A DNA stretch of 64,000 nucleotides from Hydrogenophaga sp. PAMC20947 (GTDB lineage Bacteria > Pseudomonadota > Gammaproteobacteria > Burkholderiales > Burkholderiaceae_C): the NCBI RefSeq assembly GCF_004795855.1, contig NZ_CP039252.1, positions 2,232,001 to 2,296,000 on the forward strand, given 5' to 3'. A model generated the notes under the pieces. It did no database searches and was not told the DNA's origin. It saw nothing but the letters and a program-made list of their open reading frames with translations. The position numbers and the translations under genes were made by a program. The stretch's first letter is position 1. Each line of letters starts with the position of its first letter. Positions 56,187 through 64,000 of this stretch are shown one piece after another.

Positions 56187-57119
56187 TCAGCCCAACAGGC
56201 GTGAGAGCGTGAGCAGTGCCAGCAGCAGCATCCAGAGCACCACGCTGCGCCAGACCAAGCCGACCGCACTGGCCAGATGCGCCAACTGGGGCTCGGCACG
56301 CGCACTGCCATCGGTGTTTTCTTGGGTCGTGCCTTCGGCGACCTCCACCAGGCGGACCCCCAGAGCGCCCGAGGTGGCCGCCAGCAACACACCGTCGTTG
56401 CCCGGTGCAAAGCGGTTCGACTCGCTGCGCCAGCTCGCCACAGATTCCTCAAAATTCCCGACCACCGCAAAGCCCAGGGCCGTCACACGGGCAGGCACAA
56501 AATCGACCCAGCGCCAGGCTTGCGTGGCCGCCTCTCGCAGGCCGTGGCTGGAGGTACCGTCGGCATGCCCACGCCAGACGCGCGACAAGTACTCAGCCAT
56601 GCGGTAAAGGATGGCGCCCGCAGGCCCCATGCCCAACACCCAGAACAGCACAAAACAGGCGAGCACGCCAAAAACGTGGCGATGGGACGACAGCACAGCG
56701 TGCTGGATCACCTGCCGCAGCAGCTCTGCGCGAGGCAAGCTGCTCACCTCAACACGCAACCACCGCGCCAGCTTTTCCCGTGCGCCCACTTCATCGCCCG
56801 TTTCCAGCGACTGGCGGATATCGGTGAAGTGGTGGCTGAATTGGCGGAAACCCACCGTGACGTAGAGCACAGCCACCAGCCACACAAAAGCCAGCACCGT
56901 GCTGAAGCGCCACAACCCCCAATACACCAGCCCGGTCAAGGCAGCGGGCAAGACCGCAGCCAGCACCCAGGCCAGCCAGCCGTGCGCACGCTCACCTGCG
57001 TCGAGATTGCGGCGCACCACGCGCGCCCAGGCACGCAGCCCGGCGTGCACAGCGTTGTCATGACCGAGGGGACGAACTTGTTCCAGCAAGAAAGCCAGAA
57101 GAATGGCAAAGAAACTCAT
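56187..57119 (-). CDS. CobD/CbiB-family membrane protein
   Basis: The 310-residue protein has about four to six membrane helices and the CobD/CbiB-type start FAILLAFLLEQVRPL. Other conserved pieces are DNAVHAGLRAWARVV, GDEVGAREKLARW and FDFVPARVTALG-like WVDFVPARVTALG. CobD makes adenosylcobinamide phosphate in cobalamin synthesis. This copy stands apart from any cobalamin gene, so another role is possible. It is convergent with rsgA. Confidence 0.75.
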   Translation of the reverse strand: MSFFAILLAFLLEQVRPLGHDNAVHAGLRAWARVVRRNLDAGERAHGWLAWVLAAVLPAALTGLVYWGLWRFSTVLAFVWLVAVLYVTVGFRQFSHHFTDIRQSLETGDEVGAREKLARWLRVEVSSLPRAELLRQVIQHAVLSSHRHVFGVLACFVLFWVLGMGPAGAILYRMAEYLSRVWRGHADGTSSHGLREAATQAWRWVDFVPARVTALGFAVVGNFEESVASWRSESNRFAPGNDGVLLAATSGALGVRLVEVAEGTTQENTDGSARAEPQLAHLASAVGLVWRSVVLWMLLLALLTLSRLLG

Positions 57120-57208
57120 GCCCCAATCATAGTGTCAGAGAACAGGGCCATTCTTGAAGCCTCGCCTGAAAGGGCAAAGGTGGCGGAGAGAAGGTCAATT
57201 GCCAGGAT

Positions 57209-57895
57209 TCAGGCACTGAGGAAACGGTAGAAATTGCGCAACATACCCGCGGTCGCGCCCCAGATGAATCGCTCTTGTCCAGCATCGTCGTATGGCATGG
57301 AGTACCACTCACGAACCGCACCCTCCCAATTCCATGCGTGGCGGCGGTGGTTGGATGGGTCCATGAGGAAGTCCAAAGGCACCTCGAACACATCGGCCAC
57401 CTCATCCGGATTGGGTGCCAGCTCAAAACCCGGTTGAATCAGGCCCACCACCGGGGTCACGATGAAGGACGTTCCCGTCACATATTCGGGCAACACCCCC
57501 AGCACCTCGACACGCCCGGGTTCAATGCCAATCTCTTCATGGGTCTCCCGCAGCGCTGCGGCCACGGCATTGGCATCGCCGGGATCAAGCTTGCCGCCGG
57601 GCAAGGCGATCTGGCCCGAATGGCTGTTGAGGTGTGCCGACCGCAGGGTCAGCACCAGGCTCAACCGGTCTCGCATCACCAACGGGAGCAACACGGCCGC
57701 ATGCGTCGGCACCCGGTCGCCAAACCGCTGCTCTCGGACCAATTCGGGCACCCACGGGGGTGGCTGGGCAAACAACGCCCTGAGGCCGGCAGGCGTCAGC
57801 CGCTCAGGATGGGCTGGGTACAGGCGTTCACTGCCCAGCTGCGGGACGATGGGCACGTCGCGAGGATTGAAAAGCGGCAACGTTGGAGAGGACAT
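57209..57895 (-). CDS. Nudix hydrolase, CoA pyrophosphatase-like
   Basis: The 228-residue protein has HSGQIALPGGKLDPGD...ALRETHEEIG, the CoA-type Nudix box with the preceding UPF0035-like segment. It would cleave CoA and derivatives to phosphopantetheine and 3',5'-ADP. The frame is open back to 58120, but the sequence before the ATG at 57895 runs through the rplS terminator, so I set the start there. Confidence 0.88.
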   Translation of the reverse strand: MSSPTLPLFNPRDVPIVPQLGSERLYPAHPERLTPAGLRALFAQPPPWVPELVREQRFGDRVPTHAAVLLPLVMRDRLSLVLTLRSAHLNSHSGQIALPGGKLDPGDANAVAAALRETHEEIGIEPGRVEVLGVLPEYVTGTSFIVTPVVGLIQPGFELAPNPDEVADVFEVPLDFLMDPSNHRRHAWNWEGAVREWYSMPYDDAGQERFIWGATAGMLRNFYRFLSA

Positions 57896-57990
57896 GGTTG
57901 GAGAGCTTACGGCAGGCGGCGTAAACGGCATGGCCACCTGGCGACAACCCCTGCGAGAGCCTGGCAGATGGCCGGGGAAATATTTGGGCG

Positions 57991-58020
57991 AAAAAAAACC
58001 GCCCCAGCTGGAGCGGTTTC
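57991..58020 (-). terminator. Rho-independent terminator of rplS
   Basis: On the minus strand, a stem ACCGCTCC / GGGGCGGT with an AGCT loop is followed by a run of eight T. It lies just after the rplS stop, with one G-T type mismatch in the stem. Confidence 0.9.
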
Positions 58021-58037
58021 TTTGGAAGCCCAAGGGC

Positions 58038-58394
<357 letters not shown>

Positions 58395-58552
58395 GGTTTC
58401 CTGATTTCACGATCATGCCCGCGCTGCACTAAAGGCCACGATTCCGGCAGGGCTCCGTCCCACACACCTTCCGTGAGAAAGGCTTCCACAAGGGAAGTGT
58501 GAGCGAGGTGGCCCGGTCGCGGCGGCCGGTCAGAGGATCGAAAAGCCTTGGA

Positions 58553-59328
58553 TTATAGCTTTTTAATAGAACGCAGGAAAGATTCGTCTGTCTTTGTCAA
58601 TTGGCCGTCGGACCGGGCCTGCTCCACGAGCTCCGGACGCAGCCCCTGGGAGAGCGCGAGGCTTTGCTCGCGGCGGTAGCGCTCGATGCGCTCGTGATGC
58701 CCGCCCAGCAACACATCCGGCACACCCACCGGACCACGAGGGCCCTCCCAAATTTCAGGCCGCGTGTGGTGTGGGCTGTCCAGCAGGCCACTCAAGGCTG
58801 GATTGAAGCTGTCTTGCTGGTGGCTGCCCGCGTCGTTCAACACCCCGGGCATCAAACGGGCCACGGCGTCAAGCAACGCGATCGCTGCGATTTCTCCTCC
58901 CGACAGCACAAAATCACCCAGGCTGATTTGTCGGTCCACGCAAGCGTCAATGAACCGCTGATCAATGCCCTCATAGCGGCCGCAAAGCAACACTGCCCCA
59001 CTGCTCTCCGACCAACCGTTGGCCATGGCATGGTTGAGGCGGTCGCCGATCGGCGAAAACAGCACCACAGGAGCCGGGTCTTCTGCCGATTCGGAGCGAT
59101 CCAGACGGATCGCCTGCAGGCAGCACCACAAAGGCTCCGCCATCATGACCATGCCCGGCCCACCGCCAAAGGGCCGGTCATCTACCCGGCGGTAATTGCC
59201 TTGCGCAAAGTCGCGCGGATTCCACAGCCGCACGTCCACCTGCCTGGACTCAAACGCACGGCGCGTGATCCCGCTCTTGAAAAGGGCTCGAACAGCTCGG
59301 GGAAAAGGGTGATGACGTCAAAACGCAT
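58553..59328 (-). CDS. trmD: tRNA (guanine-37-N1)-methyltransferase, with apparent frameshift
   Basis: It makes m1G37 in tRNAs and is normally essential. The N-terminus MRFDVITLFPELFEPF is read from the ATG at 59328. After codon 16 the frame is lost, and the rest (KSGITRRAFESRQVDVRLW onward) continues in another frame to the stop. Sequence there reads CCC TTT TC AAG AGC where one base is expected to be inserted. The body has GGGPGMVMMAEPL, LSPIGDRLNHAMA and the SPOUT knot LCGRYEGIDQRF, with LGDFVLSGGE. Restored length would be 258 residues. Most likely a sequencing error or a real disruption. Confidence 0.85.
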
Positions 59329-59349
59329 GAAGGTATTGTGAGGGAAACC

Positions 59350-59410
59350 TCCCCCCGCGCCGCCTTCGGCGTCACCCCCCAGGGGGCGGCACTGGCGGCC
59401 GGGCAAAGCC
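59350..59410. repeat. GC-rich dispersed repeat between trmD and rimM
   Basis: It starts CCCCCCGCGCCGCC and matches the reverse complement of 61918-61981 over about 60 bases. The 262-base gap between trmD and rimM is otherwise without a recognised gene, which is unusually large for this operon. Confidence 0.75.
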
Positions 59411-59590
59411 CGTTTTGCGGTGCCCTTGGGGAAGACACGCCTGTCAATCGATTTATAGGCGATTGGCGAAAAAAATCCAGTGGAGAGAGGTGACTCTTTC
59501 CAGCGAACGCTGCGGAACCGGCTTTGCCGGGCCGAGGCGTTGCCCCCAACCTCCCCGAGAAGGGGGAGGCCGCGTCAGTGGCGCAAGGGG

Positions 59591-60184
59591 TCAGTAATCA
59601 AGTCCCCAGTCAACCGTGATCAAGCGCTCAGCCTGATCCACTTTGTCAACGTAGGCATCCACGAACGGGATCATGCGCTCGGCCACCTGCGTTTCACCTT
59701 CAGCGGTGGTCTCGGTGAATTCAAGCACGAGCACGGAATTTGGCCCTGTGGATATGAGGTCGCGCACCACACCCATGTCCACACCTTCGCGGTTGACCAC
59801 TCGCAACCCGATCAGGTCAACCCAGTAATACTCGCCTTCGGGTGTGGCTGGAAAGGCCGATCGCGGTACGTGGATGCGCACACCTTTGAGGGCTTCGGCC
59901 AGGTTGCGGTCGTCCATCCCTTCCAGGTGGGCGACTATGCCGGCGGTTTGGGTCTTGATTTCCGCCACGGTGACCGAAACCGTGCCACTGAACGCAGAAA
60001 AACCACGCGCGAACTTGGGTTCGGGTGGTTCCAGATGCCAGACTTTGGAGGCAAACAGCGCATCGGTGTCGGCGCTGTGGGGATGGATGCGGACCCACCC
60101 CTTGATGCCAAACGCTTCTTGAATCCGGCCCACCTCAATGGCATCAGCCGGCAAAGGCGATGCGGGAAACAGACCAGAATTCAT
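59591..60184 (-). CDS. rimM: Ribosome maturation factor RimM
   Basis: The 197-residue protein binds S19 and helps 16S rRNA processing. It has VGRIQEAFGIKGWVRIHPHS (N-domain), EGMDDRNLAEALKGVRIHVPR, YYWVDLIGLRVVNREG (PRC barrel) and a RMIPFVDAYVDKVD end. It follows rpsP by about 50 bases. Confidence 0.96.
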   Translation of the reverse strand: MNSGLFPASPLPADAIEVGRIQEAFGIKGWVRIHPHSADTDALFASKVWHLEPPEPKFARGFSAFSGTVSVTVAEIKTQTAGIVAHLEGMDDRNLAEALKGVRIHVPRSAFPATPEGEYYWVDLIGLRVVNREGVDMGVVRDLISTGPNSVLVLEFTETTAEGETQVAERMIPFVDAYVDKVDQAERLITVDWGLDY

Positions 60185-60233
60185 GAAACGCAGGGAATTG
60201 GAAAGGCCATCCCTCAGGGAATGGCCATCACCA

Positions 60234-60512
60234 TCAGGCTGCGGCAGGCGCTGCAGGTGCAGCGGCAGCAGCTTTGGCGCCTTGCTTGATCAAACGGTTC
60301 ACGGTATCCGAAGGCTCGGCACCGACACCCGTCCAGTACGTCAGGCGATCGGCAGCGATACGCAGAGGCTCTTCACCACCACGGGCCAGCGGATTGTAGA
60401 AACCGATGCGTTCGATGAAACGGCCATCGCGGCGGTTGCGCTTGTCAGCGACCACGATGTTGTAGAAAGGACGGGCTTTGGAGCCGCCGCGGGAAAGTCG
60501 GATGACGACCAT
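60234..60512 (-). CDS. rpsP: 30S ribosomal protein S16
   Basis: The 92-residue protein starts [20 protein letters not shown] and has [11 protein letters not shown] and [16 protein letters not shown], as in all S16. The Ala/Pro-rich C-terminal tail is common in betaproteobacteria. It is the first gene of the rimM/trmD/rplS operon; its promoter lies in the 249 bases up to the GNAT gene. Confidence 0.98.
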   Translation of the reverse strand: MVVIRLSRGGSKARPFYNIVVADKRNRRDGRFIERIGFYNPLARGGEEPLRIAADRLTYWTGVGAEPSDTVNRLIKQGAKAAAAAPAAPAAA

Positions 60513-60761
60513 GATTTATCCTTCGGGTGGGAGGCAGCCACTATTGACTACCTCACCGGGCCAACACCGGAGCGATCAGATCGCCCCGACAAATAGCCCG
60601 TTTCATTGCAACGCTTGAGACACACGACTGACCACCCGGCCAGCGAAACGCTACACAACCCGCAATTATAGCGTCTTGGGTCACCCCCGTGCATGAAGGT
60701 TGACGTGTTTCGGCGAGAATCTGATTTCGCACTCCCCCTATTGGCTCCAAATTACCCGCTC

Positions 60762-61301
60762 ATGCCCACCATACGCCCCAGCCTGGACAGCGATCTGCCC
60801 GCCATCACCCGCATTTACGCTCACCACGTCTTGCACGGCACCGGCACCTTTGAGACCACCCCGCCCACCGAGGTCGACATGAGCACCCGGCGCAACGATG
60901 TCCTGAGCAAGGGCTTGCCCTGGCTGGTGATTGAAGAAGGCGCGCAGATCCGGGGTTTCGCTTACGCCAACTGGTTCAAACCGCGCCCGGCTTACCGGTT
61001 TTCATGCGAAGACTCGATTTACATGGCACCGGAATCGGCGGGCAAAGGACTGGGCCGGGCGCTGCTGGCCGAACTGATGGCTGGCCTGGAGCGCGCAGGG
61101 GTTCGCAAAGTGATGGCGGTGATCGGTGACTCGGCCAATGCCGGATCGATCGGTATCCACAAAGCGCTGGGCTTCGAGCCGGCAGGGGTGATCCACAACT
61201 GCGGCTGGAAATTCGAACGTTGGCTCGACATCGTGCTCATGGAAAAAACGCTTGGGGTGGGCGCGTCCACCCCGCCTGACGAGAAACCTGCCACACCATG
61301 A
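60762..61301 (+). CDS. GNAT N-acetyltransferase, phosphinothricin acetyltransferase-like
   Basis: The 179-residue protein has IRPSLDSDLPAITRIYAHHV, SIYMAPESAGKGLGRALL with the acetyl-CoA loop (about 91-105), and NAGSIGIHKALGFEPAG (about 129). It resembles PAT/MddA-type enzymes that acetylate phosphinothricin or methionine analogues. I chose the ATG at 60762 (MPTIRP). It overlaps the next gene by four bases. Confidence 0.88.
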   Translation: MPTIRPSLDSDLPAITRIYAHHVLHGTGTFETTPPTEVDMSTRRNDVLSKGLPWLVIEEGAQIRGFAYANWFKPRPAYRFSCEDSIYMAPESAGKGLGRALLAELMAGLERAGVRKVMAVIGDSANAGSIGIHKALGFEPAGVIHNCGWKFERWLDIVLMEKTLGVGASTPPDEKPATP

Positions 61302-61759
61302 GCCGCTCAAATAGTAAAAACAAGACACTTGCTGCGTGGCTGGCTGTGCTGTTTGGCAGCATGGGCGTGCACCGCTTCTATCTGCGGGGCCTGGGTGACT
61401 GGATCGGCTGGCTGCATCCCATGGCTGCCGCTCTGGGCTGGTGGGGGGTAGAGCGGGTACAGCTCTACGGCCTGGATGACAAGCTCTCCTGGATCTTGAT
61501 TCCGTTTCTGGGCGTCAGCATCGCGGCCGCCTGCCTGGCAGCCATCGTTTATGCCTTGAGCGACCGCCCCAAGTGGAACCGCTGGTTCAACCCCGGCCTG
61601 GAAGACGAAGACGCCGCCGGGGCCACCAACTGGTTCACCATTCTGGCACTGGTGCTGGCCTTGCTGATGGGCACCATTGCCTTCATGGGCAGCCTGGCGT
61701 TTGGTGTGCAGCGTTACTTTGAATACCAGGTGGAAGAAGCCCGCAAGATCAGTCAATAG
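61298..61759 (+). CDS. TM2-domain membrane protein
   Basis: The 153-residue protein has three or four hydrophobic segments and the TM2 pattern: AAWLAVLFGSMGVHRFYLRG (about 12-31). A polar loop with KWNRWFNPGLEDED and a last helix follow. Function of this family is not known. Translationally coupled to the GNAT gene. Confidence 0.78.
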   Translation: MSRSNSKNKTLAAWLAVLFGSMGVHRFYLRGLGDWIGWLHPMAAALGWWGVERVQLYGLDDKLSWILIPFLGVSIAAACLAAIVYALSDRPKWNRWFNPGLEDEDAAGATNWFTILALVLALLMGTIAFMGSLAFGVQRYFEYQVEEARKISQ

Positions 61760-61764
61760 CTGTG

Positions 61765-61982
61765 GATCCCCCCGCGCCGCCTGCGGCGTCACCCCCCAGG
61801 GGGCAATGCGTGTGGCCCGGCAAAGCCGGCTCCACCGCATCTTGCGGCGGAGACATTTCGCGCCGAAGAAGGGCGAGGCGCAACGAGGGGTAGCTCAACC
61901 CAGGGCACCGCGGAACTGGCTTTGCCAGGCCGCCAGTGCCGCCCCCTCGGGGGGTGACGCCGCAGGCGGCGCGGGGGGATCT
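61765..61982. repeat. Pair of inverted GC-rich repeats between convergent genes
   Basis: The left arm (61765-61803, GATCCCCCCGCGCCGCCTGC onward) is the near-exact reverse complement of the right arm (61942-61981). The right arm plus its inner flank also matches the repeat at 59350-59410. The spacer has no gene. It separates the TM2 gene and the minus-strand transporter gene and could act as a bidirectional terminator or a mobile repeat. Confidence 0.8.
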
Positions 61983-62939
61983 CTAGTTGATCCAGGACAT
62001 CACCAGCATCACCAGAGTCAAGGTGAACAGGGACAAACCGGTCGACAACACCATGCTGGCCGTGGTGAGATCCTGGCCCACCTCGTAGCGCTGGGCAAAC
62101 ATGAACACGTTGGCGCCCATGGGCATGGCGGCTGCCACCACCATCACCGTCAACGGCAACCCGGTGATACCAAACACCCAGGCACTGATGCCCACCATCA
62201 GGGGCAGCAGCAGGTTTTTGGACGCGGTGATCCACAGCGCTGGGCGAATATGCCCGCCCAGCGGCGTGCTGGCCATGGTCACACCCACCAGCACGAGTGC
62301 GATCGGACCAAAAGCGCTGCCCAGCAACATCAACGGCTTGTCTACCACCACAGGCAAGGTCCAGCCGGTTTGCGCAAACAGCAAACCCGTGATGATCGGC
62401 AGAGGAATCGGGTGAATCAACGCGTTCTTGAAGGCTGACCAGGTGGTTGCCAGCAGGTGCGGCGCTTCCATGCCCTGCGCGCGGTTTTCGCCGGCGACAG
62501 CCAGTTCCAGCGTGATGGTGGTCACGGTCAGCAAAATGATGGCGTGCAAGGACACCACTGTGAGCAAGGTGACCAATCCCTCTTTGCCGTAAGCCAGCTG
62601 CACCACGGTGATGCCGATCATGACGAGGTTTGAGAACACCCCTCCGAGCGCCATGACCACACTTTTCCGGTTGAAGCCGCGCCAGAAGACGGAGCCGCCC
62701 AGCAGCAGCAACGCGGCCAGGAAATAGGCGACCAAGGGTCGAAGGTCCAGCGTTTCGACATGCACGGCGCTCATCGTGCGAAACAACAGCGCCGGGATCA
62801 GCAGCAAAAACACCAGGTTGGACAAATCCTTGATCGCGGCGGCGCGGATCCACTGCAATCGCCCGGCCAGGTAGCCGCATGCAATCAAAATAAAGACAGG
62901 CGTCAGCGACGCGACAACGGGGTGGTCAGTGATATTCAC
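61983..62939 (-). CDS. AEC family transporter (auxin efflux carrier-like)
   Basis: The 318-residue membrane protein has about ten helices and the AEC pattern: FILIACGYLAGRLQW near the start and LVLVGVTMASTPLGG in the second half. AEC members export or import carboxylates and related compounds; the substrate is unknown. The start is GTG at 62939. Confidence 0.85.
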   Translation of the reverse strand: MNITDHPVVASLTPVFILIACGYLAGRLQWIRAAAIKDLSNLVFLLLIPALLFRTMSAVHVETLDLRPLVAYFLAALLLLGGSVFWRGFNRKSVVMALGGVFSNLVMIGITVVQLAYGKEGLVTLLTVVSLHAIILLTVTTITLELAVAGENRAQGMEAPHLLATTWSAFKNALIHPIPLPIITGLLFAQTGWTLPVVVDKPLMLLGSAFGPIALVLVGVTMASTPLGGHIRPALWITASKNLLLPLMVGISAWVFGITGLPLTVMVVAAAMPMGANVFMFAQRYEVGQDLTTASMVLSTGLSLFTLTLVMLVMSWIN

Positions 62940-63007
62940 GGGTCGATGTTAGCGCCCTGCCCGCTCAACGCACGCCACACAGGTCTTGCCAGCGACTGGG
63001 CCTGCGC

Positions 63008-63544
63008 TTATTTCACCTGTCGTGCGCCAGTCATGCGGTAGTACAAGCCCTGCGGGTCGTCTTTCAACACCTGAAACCGGCCCTCGATCACCAGCACATT
63101 CTGGGAGTACTTCAAGGGTTTCGTCGTGCGCACCTCCACCATGCTTTCGGCCCCACCGGGCACGCAGAACGGGCAGGTCGGTGGCACCGACAACAAGAGA
63201 AAATGCCGGTGCGAAGTGCCAGCCTCGAGTGGGGCCATATAGCCCTGCATCTTGACGGTGGTGCCGTTGAGCTGGCGCACCTTGTCCGTGAACGTGGTGG
63301 TGATGCGCGGTTTCTGGAACACCACGGACACATCGGTCAACACCGACCACGGCACCACATCGGCCCGCTCCACCAAGGGCGGAAAGGCGCTGCCGGCACC
63401 GTGTATGCCAGGTCCTTGCCCGGCGGCAACAGGGGCATCAGGCGCGGAGCCCATAGGCGAACTCAACACTTGCGCCCCCACCACAGCACAGCCGCTGAGC
63501 ATGCCCAGACCCAGCAGGCAAACCGCCCAATCTTTCCGTTTCAT
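63008..63544 (-). CDS. DUF3299-type lipoprotein
   Basis: The 178-residue protein has a signal peptide with lipobox LSGC (Cys about 19) and an exported domain with VRQLNGTTVKMQGYMAPLEAG, FLLLSVPPTCPFC and VIEGRFQVLKDD, as in DUF3299. The CPFC pair could bind metal or form a disulfide. It lies 3' of a small Cys/His-rich gene and an ABC permease gene on the same strand, suggesting one transport-linked unit. Confidence 0.75.
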   Translation of the reverse strand: MKRKDWAVCLLGLGMLSGCAVVGAQVLSSPMGSAPDAPVAAGQGPGIHGAGSAFPPLVERADVVPWSVLTDVSVVFQKPRITTTFTDKVRQLNGTTVKMQGYMAPLEAGTSHRHFLLLSVPPTCPFCVPGGAESMVEVRTTKPLKYSQNVLVIEGRFQVLKDDPQGLYYRMTGARQVK

Positions 63545-63563
63545 GCTTGCTCCTGGACCAGGC

Positions 63564-63806
63564 TCAGTGCGCGTGCTTCATGCCACAGTATTTTCCAATG
63601 GCCAGACCCTTGCAGGCCTTCTGCAGTTCGGCCAGGCAGGCTTTCTCGCCCTTGCCGGCTTCCATGCATTGGGCAGCGGCCTCGTGGGCGGCGGCCATTG
63701 CGCGGTGCCGCGCAATGTCTTCTTTGGCCTCTTCGACAGAGTGCTGGGCCAGAGCCGATGTGCACACCAGCGCGGAGGAAAAAAGCACCCCAATCGATTT
63801 CTTCAT
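63564..63806 (-). CDS. Small Cys/His-rich periplasmic protein
   Basis: I do not recognise a family. The 80-residue protein has a signal peptide (LFSSALVCTSALAQ) and a mature part of about 60 residues with four Cys spaced C-x9-C-x7-C-x8-C and a C-G-M-K-H-A-H end. The spacing suggests two disulfides or metal binding; this is inference. An alternative ATG lies at 63815. Confidence 0.7.
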   Translation of the reverse strand: MKKSIGVLFSSALVCTSALAQHSVEEAKEDIARHRAMAAAHEAAAQCMEAGKGEKACLAELQKACKGLAIGKYCGMKHAH

Positions 63807-63816
63807 CAGTTCCATT

Positions 63817-64000
63817 TCAAGACCTTGCGTTCAACAAATGGGTCACGTCGACCCGATAAGCGCTGATCGACGGCACCAGCGCCGCGATCACCGCCACCCC
63901 AAAGGCCATCAGCGGTATCCCTGCTTCATAGGGAACCCACCGCCAGCCTTCAATCGAAAGCGATTGCTCGGACATGGCCATCGCACCCACCATGGCCATC
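63817..64000 (-). CDS. ABC transporter permease, C-terminal part (FtsX/MacB-like)
   Basis: Only the last 60 or so codons are inside the window. The hydrophobic segment IPLMAFGVAVIAALVPSISAYRVDVTHLLNAR is the usual end of FtsX/MacB-type permeases, where the last helix is followed by a short basic stretch. It lies 10 bases before the small Cys/His-rich gene on the same strand. Confidence 0.75.
   Translation of the reverse strand, partial: MAMVGAMAMSEQSLSIEGWRWVPYEAGIPLMAFGVAVIAALVPSISAYRVDVTHLLNARS

Overview
The window looks like chromosomal DNA of a Gram-negative betaproteobacterium, most likely a Comamonadaceae member (Hydrogenophaga/Acidovorax type). This is an inference from three things: the order rpsP-rimM-trmD-rplS next to a Nudix CoA hydrolase, a CobD/CbiB-family protein, rsgA, a pterin dehydratase, an M48 protease and orn; the high G+C of the housekeeping genes; and GC-rich inverted repeats between genes. 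No tRNA, rRNA or CRISPR array was seen.

Layout. About 1-1.8 kb: end of an unknown gene, a PNPOx-like flavin protein and a membrane protein with a degenerate Mrr-like nuclease domain. About 2-48.4 kb: a large surface-polysaccharide (O-antigen type) locus, almost all on the + strand. About 48.4-64 kb: ordinary core genes (DEAD-box helicase, PiT transporter, orn, M48 protease, pterin dehydratase, rsgA, CobD/CbiB family, Nudix, rplS, trmD, rimM, rpsP, GNAT, TM2 protein, AEC transporter), ending in a small cluster with a DUF3299 lipoprotein, a Cys/His-rich periplasmic protein and an ABC permease.

How the polysaccharide locus fits together. The rfbBDAC genes make dTDP-L-rhamnose and manC makes GDP-mannose. 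wecB makes UDP-ManNAc. A WbpM-type 4,6-dehydratase plus a WbpV-like reductase would make a 6-deoxy-HexNAc. A short PglC-like phosphoglycosyl transferase would start the chain on undecaprenyl phosphate. A Wzm/Wzt ABC transporter would export it, and no Wzx or Wzy was recognised. About fifteen glycosyltransferases, an adenylate-forming CapK-like protein, a polysaccharide deacetylase, three methyltransferases, an OafA-type acyltransferase and a Gtr-like cassette (GtrC-like, GtrB-like, GtrA) would assemble and decorate the chain.

The middle (about 18.5-31.2 kb) is visibly AT-richer and carries insertion-sequence debris, a heptamer tandem repeat and a 28-bp perfect palindrome. A decayed duplicate of a glycosyltransferase lies at its right edge. 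It reads as a recently shuffled accessory segment. The most novel content is a three-member paralogous family of unknown proteins (starting M-x-x-I-[YH]-E-P) that sits beside two RgpF-like proteins sharing an unusual C-terminal tail. A second point is an apparent single-base frameshift in the normally essential trmD.
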